The position numbers were made by a program, and so were the translations under genes. A stretch of 27,900 nt of DNA from Saprolegnia diclina VS20 (lineage: Eukaryota; Oomycota; Saprolegniomycetes; Saprolegniales; Saprolegniaceae): positions 215,512 through 243,411 of the forward strand of contig NW_008246131.1 in assembly GCF_000281045.1 (NCBI RefSeq). The letters are read 5' to 3'. Positions 8,689 to 18,987 of this stretch are shown here, piece after piece. Each line of letters starts with the position of its first letter. Within the stretch, counting starts at the first letter, position 1. The notes beneath the pieces are model-generated. The model was not told the DNA's origin, ran no database searches, and saw only the letters and a program-made list of their open reading frames with translations.

Positions 8689-11675
8689 CTACGGCGCCTT
8701 GCGTTTCCGGCGCGACCGCTTATGTGGGCCCGTCGCTGGCGCCGTCGTCGGCTGCTGCTGGAAAATCGACGGCGCCACTTGGACGCGGTGCCGGTTCGAG
8801 ACGTGGGGCACGTGCTGCCGGCGACAGGGCGGGCAGAACCACGTGCTAGGTGGCACGATGCAGAGGCCCGCGCATCTACACACCCCGTGCATGAGCTCTC
8901 ATTGCATGTGCAGAGGCGGCGCTTCGTACGACAAGTGAAAGGCGGCAGGGCACCCATCGCAGCATATGAGCTCGCCGGTCTGGCCGCACCGGTGGCACGA
9001 GTCTTCGTTCAAGTCGGCCTACGTACTCGCGTCAAGACGACTTGTCGAGACGCATCGGTAGCGTACCGTGTCGCCGCGCGTGAGGTTCATGCCATCCTCG
9101 ACGTTCTCCAAGAGGCGGCGCACACGGTCCGTGTCCAAATCGTTTTGGGTGATGTTGAGGCGCTTGTTCCAGCGCGACGTGCCCCGTGCAAACCGCCGAA
9201 TGTCTACGCCGCCTGTGAGCTCGAACGTCGTCGTACTCGGGGTCTACCGTCAAAGAGCTTGGACCGGGCATCGAGGAGGTTGACGCGGCTCGGCGGGCGG
9301 CGCGTAGCACACGGCGCGGGGCGTGCGGGCACATTGCGCAGCTCGTCCGAGTAGTCGAGGACGCCGCCGGCCAAAAACGATTTGCCAAGCGGCTGCGCGA
9401 GCGCCAAGGTCGCGGGCGCCGCCTCCCGCGCCGCTTCGAGCGGCCGGCGGTGCTCGAGGATCGTGGCGTGGTGCGAGTCGACGTCGACAAGGTCAGGTAC
9501 GCGATGGGCGAGGAAGAGCGGCGGCGACGCCCGTTGGTTGGACGCCCCGTGCTTGGCGAGCCAGTCCCGGTGCAGCTACGAGGACATGCCACGTCATAAT
9601 CTCGTTTATATCCTGAGATGGTCGTACCTGCGCGTTCTTGAAGACGCTGAGGGACGTCGACTTTTGCGGTCGCGAGAGCTTTTGGCTCGCCGCTTCGTGC
9701 GAGAGCTCGGCGTCCGAAGGCGTCGACGAGCTGTGTCCAGAGGACCCCGGGAGGTTGCCGCCAAGGACGCCCTTGCAGCCGGGTGCTCCGCAATGGCACT
9801 GGACCTTGCGGCCGCCAAAGTGGATAAACTACAATCATGCATAATATCAAACTATCGAGATATCAAGTGTACTTGGTAGTCGAACGTGATCTCTTCGTCC
9901 ACTGCGATCGGACGCAGCGCCATGATGCCGATGCGCACGACGCCCTGGCACGTCCTACGTCCTCGACTGAGCATGCCGACCTAGAGAGGCGACAATCTAC
10001 CATTTCTGGGCCCGGGCGTTGGGCTCGCACGAGTGGTTGATGAAGCGACTCACGTTGCCTTTCAGCCGCGCGTCAATCACAATGTCCTTTTCGATCTCGA
10101 GCATATAGTTGTGGGTCTATTGACCAAATTGCCTGATTCGTAAGTTGAATTAGACCAAACGCACCTCGCGGTTGGCACTCGCCGCCGCCATGCGCTCCTT
10201 GACCATCGCGGCGTCAATGACCTCGCCAACGTACTCGAGGATGAAGTCTTGGGCGTCCATGGCTTCGTCGGCCACGAGCCCAAACCCTTTGGCTGCCATG
10301 TACTGCACCCGCGTCGCTCTACCACCAGTGAGACACAAGACACAGCGTAGGAGGGACAGACTTGGAGTGGCGGTGCTGGAACGGGCGGTTCATGCACAGG
10401 TCGGGGTCGGGCGCCGAGCAGGTCTGGTCGCAGCACTCAATGTACAGCATCCTACGCATAGTGACGGGCATTGGGAATCGAATCGTGCGTATATGGTCGT
10501 ACTTGTTGTGGCATGCGTCCCCGCAGTAGGTTGAAGCATGTGCGGGCGATGCCTTCTTGACCTTCTTACGAGGCGCTTCGATCGGCCGCGACGAGCTGCC
10601 GACCTTGGACGTCGCGCCAGCAGCGCACGCGCACTTGTTGGCGTGGCGTTCGACGGACGCGGCTTTCTTGATCAAGTAGACGTTCTTGGACAGGTGGCCA
10701 AACTTGGGCGGCGACCACTGCACGGGCACGGCCTACGCAGANNNNNNNNNNNNNNNNNNNNNNNNNNNNNNNNNNNNNNNNNNNNNNNNNNNNNNNNNNN
10801 NNNNNNNNNNNNNNNNNNNNNNNNNNNNNNNNNNNNNNNNNNNNNNNNNNNNNNNNNNNNNNNNNNNNNNNNNNNNNNNNNNNNNNNNNNNNNNNNNNNN
10901 NNNNNNNNNNNNNNNNNNNNNNNNNNNNNNNNNNNNNNNNNNNNNNNNNNNNNNNNNNNNNNNNNNNNNNNNNNNNNNNNNNNNNNNNNNNNNNNNNNNN
11001 NNNNNNNNNNNNNNNNNNNNNNNNNNNNNNNNNNNNNNNNNNNNNNNNNNNNNNNNNNNNNNNNNNNNNNNNNNNNNNNNNNNNNNNNNNNNNNNNNNNN
11101 NNNNNNNNNNNNNNNNNNNNNNNNNNNNNNNNNNNNNNNNNNNNNNNNNNNNNNNNNNNNNNNNNNNNNNNNNNNNNNNNNNNNNNNNNNNNNNNNNNNN
11201 NNNNNNNNNNNNNNNNNNNNNNNNNNNNNNNNNNNNNNNNNNNNNTCTCGAGGATCGATGGCGGTGCGTCGGTTGCAGGCGGTCGTTCGACACGGGTCTT
11301 TCTCGGTCGGCCCATCTTCTTCCTCGGGCGCGGCAACACTGTCGATGCCAGCGGTAGATCTTCAAGGACGCCGCCGCTTGTCGGGGTCGCTGTAACCGGT
11401 GCGGCCTCGGGCAGCAGTGCACGGCGCTTTGCCGGCGGTGGGCTCGCAACTCGAAGCGGAAGTGATGCAGGCGGCGCGACGCCATCCCGCTGGCGCAGAC
11501 AGGGTAGCATCAAAGACGCGAGCGGCTCGACGGTCAGCAGCGATTGCGTCGCGATCAACGGCGCCGCCGAGGTCTGCTTGATCCGATAGCGGCGCGCCCT
11601 CTTGGCCGGCGATGGGCGCGTGGCTGGTACCGGCGCCGGCTCGACGGCCTCGCGCTGGCGCTGGTTCGGAGCCAT
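8689..11675 (-). CDS. ASH1/SET2-class histone-lysine methyltransferase with PHD finger (interrupted by gap)
   Basis: The 5' part (ATG at 11673-11675 to the gap edge 11246) encodes a Pro/Ala-rich region with an AT-hook core, [10 protein letters not shown]. After the gap, exons 10503-10732, 10362-10451, 10165-10318, 10001-10116, 9873-9954, 9628-9828, 9285-9575, 9067-9243, 8930-9018 and 8689-8875 join in phase to 538 residues. They hold an AWS domain ([15 protein letters not shown], then CMNRPFQ), a SET domain ([42 protein letters not shown]), a post-SET zinc site ([12 protein letters not shown]) and a C-terminal C4HC3 PHD finger ([24 protein letters not shown]...WFCPPC) before a basic tail. AWS-SET-post-SET enzymes methylate H3K36 in the nucleus, and AT-hook plus PHD recalls ASH1L. 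The intron near 9244-9284 is ambiguous: a 35-nt alternative at 9213-9247 also keeps frame. That the two sides of the gap belong to one gene is inferred. Confidence 0.85.
10742..11245. other. Assembly gap (504 N)
   Basis: All bases are unknown. The gap falls inside the methyltransferase gene, between an AT-hook-bearing exon and an intron whose TAG acceptor is visible at 10733-10735 on the plus strand. Any long translation reported through it has no meaning. Confidence 0.99.
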
Positions 11676-12271
11676 GCTCTGCTCAACGAGGAAGGCGAGG
11701 TAGTGCGCTATGGCGACTGCCCGGCGCTATGGCCAATACTGTGCGATTTCAAAAGTTGAAAAGGTCACGATGCGGGTCGCCCGCGCTTGTGGTGCTTTTT
11801 CGAATATTATTATGTACTGTACTTTTTTTAAATACCTCTTTTTGCTATTGATGCGTCCCCGAAATGCATTAAATACGGTCATAATTATAAATGCATCAAA
11901 TGGCGGTATAACGTAAATGACCAGTTTATTGCTGAAAATACAAAAACATACCACGTTCTGTATACGGCTTCAATAAAATTATCCCGCGCACCAATAATTG
12001 GCGCTTTTCAGCCATCAACTGGTCGAGACTGGTCCCATGGTCTGGTGTTGTCATTCTTGCAGCGCACCTCGGATGGACGAGCTTCGACTCGACCAGTTGC
12101 ACATAGTGATGGGCAACGAGGCGTACGAAGTGGGTCGTCTTCGTTGCGCGGATGCGTCAGACGGAATTATCAGCAATAATCTGACCCACTCATCCAGTAA
12201 CCTCTATGAATGGATATAATATTGAATGATAGAGAGAATATTACCACATGCAATATTGGGTTTCGACCACA
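11676..12271. other. Divergent intergenic region, AT-rich core
   Basis: This is the 596-base spacer between divergent genes. Bases 11800-11990 are strongly AT-rich, unlike the surroundings. A 12-bp inverted repeat occurs at 12016-12027 and 12088-12099. I see no coding sequence or RNA gene. The AT-rich core presumably includes both promoters. Confidence 0.35.
12016..12099. repeat. 12-bp perfect inverted repeat
   Basis: CAACTGGTCGAG at 12016-12027 is matched by its reverse complement CTCGACCAGTTG at 12088-12099, 60 bases apart. The pairing does not extend on either side. It might be a binding-site pair, a hairpin in a 5' leader or the relic of a small element; chance is not excluded. Confidence 0.4.
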
Positions 12272-13219
12272 ATGAGCGATGACCCCTATGCGGACCTCCC
12301 GAGCGCGACGACGCCCGTACCCGCGAAGCGCCCGCTGGTAGGAGGCGACGAGCCTAGCCAGCCCGCTGCAAAGCGCGCCGCGATCGAGCCAACACCATCG
12401 CCGCCATCGCCCAAGCCGGCGGCCAAGCCAGCGCTCGACCTCTTCCAGACCATCGACAAGATCAAGGGCTACATGGTACACTGCACGCTCGCTATGGAGA
12501 TGGATCATGTATGCTTTGTGCGGTAGATGGTCGACAAGAAGTTTGCCAAGGCCTCGGTCCTCTTTGGAAAGCTTCTCGTCGAAGAGTGCAGCGTGCGCTC
12601 GCCGTCGGACGAGGTCATGACCGCGCTACTGGACGCGATCAAGGACGTCATGGACGCCAAGGCCGATCGCATCCACCACGTTGACGCGCGGAACGAATTC
12701 AAGGCGCTCGTACTGCTCGTGGATGCGCATCGCGCTGCGCTGCTTACGGCGCCTGAATACGAGGCCGACACGCTCGACAATTGGGTGCTCGACGCGGTCT
12801 TGCACAACGACCTCTTCACGGACGACACGTACCGCTTTGCGAAAGCGACAAAAGCCCTCGCATCGCACCTCGACCGCCGCGACGAAGGCGTCGAGAGCAA
12901 GAACGACGGCGATGTCGACGCGCTCGACAGAGTCCTCTTCCCGTGTCTCCGCACGCTCATGGCCCGCCACACAACGTCGTGGGCCAAGACGGCGGTCGAG
13001 CTGGTCATGCACCGGCTCACGGCGACGCGCCTCACGTTTCCCGAGGCCTACCGCAACGAGATTGACCTCTGGACGCAGACGATCCACCAGCGCAAGCACG
13101 CGCCCGTGGATAAGATTAGCGCGGCCGCCGAGATGCGCAAGAACATCATCATTTACAACGAGACGCAGACCGGCAACAAGGTCGGTCGAGTCAACCACCC
13201 GCTGCACAACATCAACTAA
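12272..13219 (+). CDS. Hypothetical helical protein
   Basis: Exons 12272-12475 and 12527-13219 join over a 51-nt phase-0 intron to 298 residues. I do not recognise the family. The first 55 residues are Pro/Ala-rich with KR pairs (AKRPL, AKRAAIE), suggesting a nuclear signal. From DLFQTIDKIKGYM onward the protein is a run of amphipathic helices without membrane segments, ending with RKNIIIYNETQTGN near the C terminus. The ATG at 12272 is preferred to the in-frame ATG at 12248 because the acidic MSDDPYAD start looks natural; the earlier one would add eight residues. Retention of the intron would end translation at the acceptor TAG itself, which lies in frame. Confidence 0.75.
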
Positions 13220-14240
13220 TATCAACTTGCCCACGACGCGTTTACATGCGAGCAAGCATGGCAGAGGAGGTCATATTGAGTCGCATCAGATCTTAGCGTG
13301 CACAAGCCTCACGACACCCTGATGTTCCGTGTAGTTGGTGGCGGCTCGCCGGCTTCACGAGCTTCACCGTCGCTCCATCCCAAGCCTCCGGCCGGGAGCC
13401 TACGGCAAGCCTCTTGCTACGCACTCGGTCGGTACAACGGGTCGGTCCGAAGTAGTCGCATCGATGCGCCAGCGACCCACTTGGCACCGAAACGCTCAAT
13501 GGCGATCGCTCTTGCTTGGAGCTGACGTGGGTCGAAACGAAGTGAGTTGGACCCAAGAGAGACCTTGGGATAAGGCGCAAACGAGTGCGATGGGCACGTC
13601 GCGTACCACGTTGTCAGCGAGGGCGGCTCATTGAAGTGCCTCCATCGACCATTCCCGGCAAGCCACCGCATCTCGCCCGCGATATGCTCTGCATCTCGTC
13701 CTTCTCTGCGATCTACCATCTCCTGGTACAAGCACATGCTGCTGTGCTTGCATGACGGAGGCTTCTTGACGTTGTGAAGTCGACGCTGCAGCTACTGTAC
13801 TAGTACTACTGTACGGACCGGCGCCTCTCACTCCGTCCGTCTGCCCATCCCGGCTGCCCACATCATCTCCGCCATAGTCTCGGTTGGTCTCGCCAAGAGC
13901 CAAGGCTATAGAGCTCCAAGCCATGGCATCGTCAGCAGAGGAGCGAGCGCTGCACCGTCGGAGCGGCTCTGTCATCGGTCGTTGGCGTCCGATCCTTGGA
14001 AGTCCCTCGTGTAGCAGCAACGTTACGTCGGCTGTAGCATTTCTGGCGCCATTTCGCCGTGTCCCAGCGTATCCGTAGATTTGTCCGGATAAATTATAGA
14101 AGCTTGAAGGTTCTGGAATAAGACGCACTTATGGGTTGGTATACAAAACACAAGAGAAACCGCGTTCGATTTTCATATTGCAAAGCGGACTTTGGTCGGA
14201 CTGGTTTGCTTGTCGTCACCAGTCGGTCAAATCCTCCAGC
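13220..14240. other. Intergenic region about 1 kb, nothing assigned
   Basis: Minus-strand open stretches at 13417-13737 and 13628-14128 (about 106 and 166 codons) overlap in different frames. They have no recognisable domain and do not join by splice sites of the local type in a way I can defend. CCGGATAA at 14086-14093, with TATCCG at 14071-14076, resembles the motif upstream of the TPX2-like gene. A GTACTAGTAC palindrome lies near 13797-13806. No tRNA or known repeat was seen. Confidence 0.35.
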
Positions 14241-15611
14241 ATGCCCATCGCTGCGGCGTCCGTGTGGGCCCGCTACATGAAGCAGGAGCGGCAGGCCGCG
14301 ATCCCACCGCGCGTCCAAGCCTACTGGCGCTGCCTCTCGGCCACCGAGCGCCAAAGCGTCCTCTTCCTCGACGAAGCCGACCTCGTCAAGCAGCTGTACA
14401 AGCTCAACTTTAGCCTCCTCTGCGTCGGCCTTGTGCAGCGCCGCCTCAAGAAGAAGAAGGCCGACGAGGCGGGCGGCAGCGACGAACCGACGTACGAGCT
14501 GCTCGAGGCCATGGAGTTTATGGACATTGGCACGGGCATCATGACGGTCAAGAACGAGCTCGTCCAGGACGACAAGGTTGACACGCTCTTTGCGCTCGTG
14601 CAGGAAAACCTCCGGGGCTTCCTCTCGCACACGTATGTGCTCGGCGACGGTGACTTCCAGCAGCTCTTCTTCCGCGACAGCGAGGCCATTAGCACCTGGG
14701 ACGAGTACCAGCACTTGGTCGCGATCCTCCTCGAGCAGGTACATTCCCTTCGTTCCCACCATGACACAGCATTGACGCATCGAATGTAGCTCATTCTCAA
14801 GAGCTTTGTCGCGTACCTCGAGCGCGAGTCGCTGCGGCAAATGGAAGCGCTCTTGCTCGAAGAAGACCTCGCGACGTCGTCCGCTTTGACAGCACCGCCC
14901 GTGCACAAGACCAAGAAGAAGAAGAAGCGGAAAAAGGCGGCGTCAGCAACATCGACATCGTCCATCCCACTGCCCGTGGCACCCCTCGACGACAGGATAC
15001 CGCAAGATACTCTCCACGATACCACGTTGTGTGCTGCGACACTGCCCCCGCCCGTCGACGTCCACACAGTCGTGACTGGCTATGACGCGTCACCGCCGGC
15101 GTCGAGCCCATCGTCGCCAGCGCACGCCGAGCCGTCGATTTCACCGACGAAAGCCCGAGCGTCGCGCTTGAACCCCAAGGCCGTGGCGTTCCAGCCCGTG
15201 AGTCGCCCGGTCGTCCCGCTGAAGCGCAAGTTTGATGCGTTCATTGTGCATGTGACGCCGGACGCCGACGACCACGACTTTGGCAGTGACAACGACGAGG
15301 TGTACGAGCGCGATACGGAGCTCGACATGCACCTCTCGGCCATCTACCAGCGCACGGCCGCGCAGTTTGGCTGGGACTTTGAGCGGCAAGAAGCGCTATC
15401 GCCCGAGTGGCTCCACCCCGAGTTCCTCATGACGCAGCGCGTCGTGCGGTACTTCTCCGAGCCGCCGTGTGGCATGTGCATGCGCGGCTACTGCCACGTC
15501 CACCGGTACAACGTCGCCGCGCCGCCGTCGTCGTATTGGCACCACCCGTCGCCCGTGCGCGAGTACAACCACCACGGGTTCGCGCCGCCCCACGCCAGCA
15601 TCGTCTCGTAG
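14241..15611 (+). CDS. Hypothetical protein with lysine-rich tract and Cys/His cluster
   Basis: Exons 14241-14738 and 14790-15611 join over a 51-nt phase-0 intron to 439 residues. I do not recognise the family. Residues 1-200 are helical and well conserved in style (ARYMKQERQAAIPPRVQAYW, YELLEAMEFMDIGTGI, then VQENLRGFLSHTY). A KTKKKKKRKK tract at 206-215 is a likely nuclear or nucleolar signal, followed by a Ser/Pro/Thr-rich region. Near the C terminus CGMCMRGYCHVH (from residue 393) has the spacing C-x2-C-x4-C-x2-H of a possible small zinc site, then a His/Tyr/Pro-rich tail. The start is the ATG just after CAGC at 14241, chosen as the first Met before continuous helical sequence. As in the gene at 12272, intron retention gives a stop at the acceptor TAG. 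Confidence 0.75.
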
Positions 15612-15694
15612 CCATTAGAGTAGAATAGCCTCCATGTAGCATATAAAAACAAAAGAAGGATCCACGCACGACTGATGCGACCATCCCACTACAC

Positions 15695-15885
15695 TCATGG
15701 CTTGGCCTTGTCCGCCGGCAGCTCGGGGATCGTCTGCAATCGACCGCGTTAGGACCATGAGAAGGATGGCGAGGAGGACGTACGAGGTCGGGCTTGAGGA
15801 TCATGTGCATGGTCGTGGAGCCCGCGAGGAGCGAGGCAATGCTGGCCGTCAGCAGGGCCGCGTACTGCCCGACGTGAAGACGCAT
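15695..15885 (-). CDS. UQCC6: BRAWNIN/UQCC6-like complex III assembly microprotein
   Basis: Exons 15784-15885 and 15695-15733 flank a 50-nt phase-0 intron ending in GCAG and encode only 46 residues. One membrane segment spans about residues 8-25 (YAALLTASIASLLAGS), followed by HMILKPDLTIPELP. The last part matches the hallmark RPDLTIPEIP of animal BRAWNIN (C12orf73/UQCC6), an inner-membrane microprotein needed to assemble respiratory complex III (family knowledge). The intron falls exactly before TIPELP. Open frame continues upstream of the chosen ATG but without another Met; the chosen start gives the same N-terminal length before the helix as animal homologues from their second Met. It is divergent from COX16 with 193 bases between the ATGs. 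Homology is judged by eye on a short motif. Confidence 0.75.
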
Positions 15886-16078
15886 AATCGGTCGCAAGTT
15901 GTTCACTGGCGCAGCGTCCTTTTCCACTTTGCACTTGTTGGTGACATTCTTGACGACTATTTACACGCCACTCAGCATTCCAAAACGCCCTTTCCAACGC
16001 CAAAAAGCACCGTTAAATTGCGTGTTGCAAGACAAAAGAAAGGGTAGCATAGAAAGGCTTCATCGACCATCCGCCAGC
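15886..16078. promoter_or_regulatory. Bidirectional promoter between UQCC6-like gene and COX16
   Basis: Only 193 bases separate the two divergent start codons, so both promoters and 5' leaders must share this spacer. I see no TATA or CCAAT box. The segment CCAAAACGCCCTTTCCAACG around 15979-15998 and the nearby CCAAAAAGCACCG look pyrimidine/purine-biased, but no named element is recognised. Shared control of two assembly factors is an inference. Confidence 0.5.
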
Positions 16079-16386
16079 ATGGCCCGCCGCAAGTCGTCCA
16101 ACACGTTTGCCCGCGTCGGGCTGCCGTTCGTCATCTTTGTCGTCGGCGGCTTCGCTGGCCTCCAGAACTTTGTCGGCGGCAAGTTTGAGCGCCGCGACAT
16201 GATGGTCAAGAGCCAAAGCGAGCGCGCCTTCAACCTCGACGAAGAGCACCGGGTACGTTGGCATCGTCGTGGCCGGCGGCTCATAGTGCTGCGAACGAAA
16301 CGTAGAAAATCATGCACAAGCTCAAGACCGACGACTTTGAGATCAAGCGCATTCCCAATCCCGGCGAAGACCCGCGCAACGTCTGA
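16079..16386 (+). CDS. COX16: COX16 cytochrome c oxidase assembly protein
   Basis: Exons 16079-16252 and 16306-16386 join over a 53-nt phase-0 intron (GTACGT...CGTAG) to 84 residues. The N-terminal ARVGLPFVIFVVGGFAGLQNF (membrane segment about 13-31) is the COX16 signature, followed by a charged stretch with MMVKSQSERAF and a short C-terminal part. COX16 sits in the mitochondrial inner membrane and helps insert copper-loaded COX2 into complex IV (family knowledge). Length is shorter than the about 100-130 residues usual in animals and fungi, because the WENIR-type C-terminal section is reduced here to IKRIPNPGEDPRNV. The basic start (MARRKSS) could act in targeting. Confidence 0.85.
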
Positions 16387-16424
16387 GCAACACGCCAAAC
16401 TCAATAGAGCGCCCGTTACTACTA

Positions 16425-18544
16425 CTACTCATCGTCCAGGAGCTCCTCGTCTTGATGCAGGAGACGCTCGTGCACGGGCGATAGCGTCGTCTCGAGCTTG
16501 AGGAACCACTGCGTGTAGATGAGCGGCGAAACGAGGCTGAGGCACCCGAGGAGCACGAGACACTGCGTCCACGCCTTGACGACGACGCTAACTGCAAGCA
16601 CGTACGTGGCGACTTGAGCAAATAAGATGAGCCCCGTGCACGCGAGATCCAGGCGGTTTTCCTCTGTCGTACGCTGGCGCGCGTCCTCCTCCAAGCACGT
16701 GGCAGCGAGCTACATGGGATGTTGTGCTCTACGGCTTTGGGCGCAGTCATTCGCCTACCTTGGTCCAGAAGCCGGGTGGGCGCACGTGCTTGTAGAAGGT
16801 GCGCAGCGTCCGTGCGTTGGTCGGTGGCGATGCAAGGCAGGCGGCTATGGCCACGGCGCCCGAGAGACTCGACGACCAGAGGAAACACTCGTACTCGGCC
16901 ACGTGCGGGACGCCACTACACCAGCTTTTAGCTTGTAAATCAAGGTCGACTCCCGCACAAGAAGACGACAATGGCCGTCACTACACCCGAGAGCATGCCA
17001 GACGCGTAGCCGACGGCGTTGAAGCGCGCCCAGTACCAGCCGAGGAAATTGGGCACGACCATGCCACCGCTCAGTGCAACCACCATAAACCTAGCCCCAT
17101 ACAAAGTCTATCCGAAACCGAGGGACTTACCCCCAAATGCGGTTGATCGTGTGGATGTAGAGCGACGCGCCCCAGCCGGCGAGAAGCACGCATACCGTTG
17201 CCAAGCGGGCGTGCCATAGAAGCTCTTTCGTTGTAGCCTCCGGGCGGACCAAGGCTTGGTAAATGTCAATGGTCCAGTAGGACGACGCGCTGTTGATCGT
17301 CGAGTCGAACGTTGTCAAGGCGGCGGCGAGAAGCGATGCGAGGACGACGCCTTGTAGGCCGGACGGCAGCACGTTGGCGAGGACAAAAGGCACGACCCGC
17401 TCGGGGTCAATGACCACGTGCGGATGGTCCACCGAGTACGTGATGGCGAGGACGCAGATCGCGCCCGAGAAGCCCCATCGAAAGAGGAGCAGCACCATCG
17501 CCAAGAAGGTCTGGGACCGCACCTCGCGCTCCGTCTTGGTCGCGAGCACGGTTTGGAGGCCGCCGCCTAGAGCAAGCGTCAACATCGCTTTGAGGGGTGA
17601 CACATGATGGCATACCGCCGGGTCCAGAGGCCGACCGAAAGCAGAGCAGACTCAGGTAGAGCAAGATGATGGGCGTAAAGGTGTTGTACATGCTGTACGT
17701 CGATGTGGCCGGCAGATGGAGGTCCAGGGACCCGAGCGCCGACGCCCATGCTTCGCGCGTAATGGTGTAGTTGAGGAAGGTGGATGAGGCATTCGTGGGA
17801 AGGAAGACGTGGAACGTATTTGGCAACGACACTTGTAACCCGAGAATCGAGACGACAAGAAAGGACCCAAAGATGAAGAACGACTGGTACACGTCCGTGA
17901 GCACCATGGAGGTGAAGCCAGCGACGATCGTGTAAGCAAGCGCGATGAGCATGAGGCCGCCTGCAGCCCAAAACTCGGGCGGAAGGCCAAGCCACGACGC
18001 AAGTGGCACAAATTCCGTGACAAACTTGCCGCCGCCGATCGCAAAGTACGTGACGCCCAAGACGCCGCTGAGGAGCGAGACGACTGCAATGAGCGTCCGC
18101 GCGACTCGGCCCGAGAGCGAGTCGCCAAATCGGTACAAGATCCTATTCTAGCGTCAGTAAGAGAGGCGGAGGATGGAACGCAGGTAGTAATTACCATTCG
18201 CCTTTGGTGCGCACGGGGCAGCGGCGCACGAGCTTGCCCGTGAACGCGAGCTGGAAGGCGAGGAAGAGACAGAGCCCGCCGCGCACCTCGATGTACATGC
18301 CCCGCACGCCGAGCGCGTAGATCAAGGCCGTGTTGATCATCGTGCCCGCAATGTCAATGTAGCTCGAGACGTCGGCGATCGCAAGCGCCCACCACGGCAG
18401 CCGGCGCCCGCCGAGGTAGTAGTCGTTGATCGTCTCGTCCTTGCGCCGGGACGCGTACGTGGCGACGGCGCCGACGACTAGCACCGAGACGAGGTACGCG
18501 ACGCAGATGCCACCGTCAAGCGGCGAGAGGTGCTGCTGGCTCAT
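16425..18544 (-). CDS. Sodium:solute symporter family (SSS) transporter
   Basis: Six exons, 18195-18544, 17616-18142, 17131-17566, 16959-17090, 16759-16915 and 16425-16709, join in phase to 628 residues; introns are 40-52 nt, all ending in TAG. The N terminus shows the SSS pattern NDYYLGGRRLPWWALAIADV followed by IDIAGTMINTALIYALG. The middle has repeated membrane segments, LPPEFWAAGG, and ATKTEREVRSQTF before TFDSTINSASSYWTIDIYQ, as in SSF family members. The C-terminal FYKHVRPPGFWTK motif, then two more helices, resembles glucose/solute-type bacterial and algal SSF proteins. It should co-transport a small solute with sodium at the plasma or vacuolar membrane; the substrate cannot be read. 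The donor after GEW needs the downstream acceptor AATAG, since the earlier CTAG would create a stop. Convergent with COX16, stops 38 bases apart. Confidence 0.9.
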
Positions 18545-18987
18545 GGCTGGCAATCAAATCTTGAATCCAGATCTGGGATGTGTGTTTAAAACACTTTAAA
18601 ACAGTTGTAGGGATGTGTATTTTTCACGGTGAAATAGTGTGCGAGTCGATGACGGCAACACGCTTGAAAACGCTCTCGACTTCGAGCCAAGACCACACTA
18701 ACCCGGCGCCAAGTTCTCCACTCCTGTATAAGCGTGATGGGTGTATCCGCGTCGGTCGGAGTCGACGCGACGAGGGCTTGTGCTCGCAGGCCACAGTGAA
18801 CCTAGTACCGACGCCTTGCAACCACTACGACCATCCTTGGACTCGAACTGCGGCACTCGACCACAGAATTTTCGTATATGAGCAACATGCTGAATTGGTT
18901 TTACGTAGGAAAGGACGTGGAAATGGTAATAGCATTGTCGATGTTTCTCCAACGCACTGGCTCGGTGGCTTCTCGTTAGGCTGTATG
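18545..18987. other. Intergenic, nothing assigned
   Basis: These bases hold the promoter side of the symporter and short ORFs only. No domain, RNA gene or repeat could be supported. Confidence 0.3.

Noticed and set aside
9213-9247. Alternative 35-nt intron in the methyltransferase gene
   Set aside because: It keeps frame but is shorter than all other introns here and ends in CAG; the 41-nt intron at 9244-9284 with a TAG acceptor fits the local pattern better. The choice is not proven.
10538-11675. Very long frames across 10742-11245 on both strands
   Set aside because: They run through 504 undetermined bases and are artefacts of the gap; only the parts outside it carry information.
13220-14240. 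Transposable element or retroelement in the 1 kb spacer
   Set aside because: I found no terminal repeats, no transposase or reverse-transcriptase motif and no target-site duplication.
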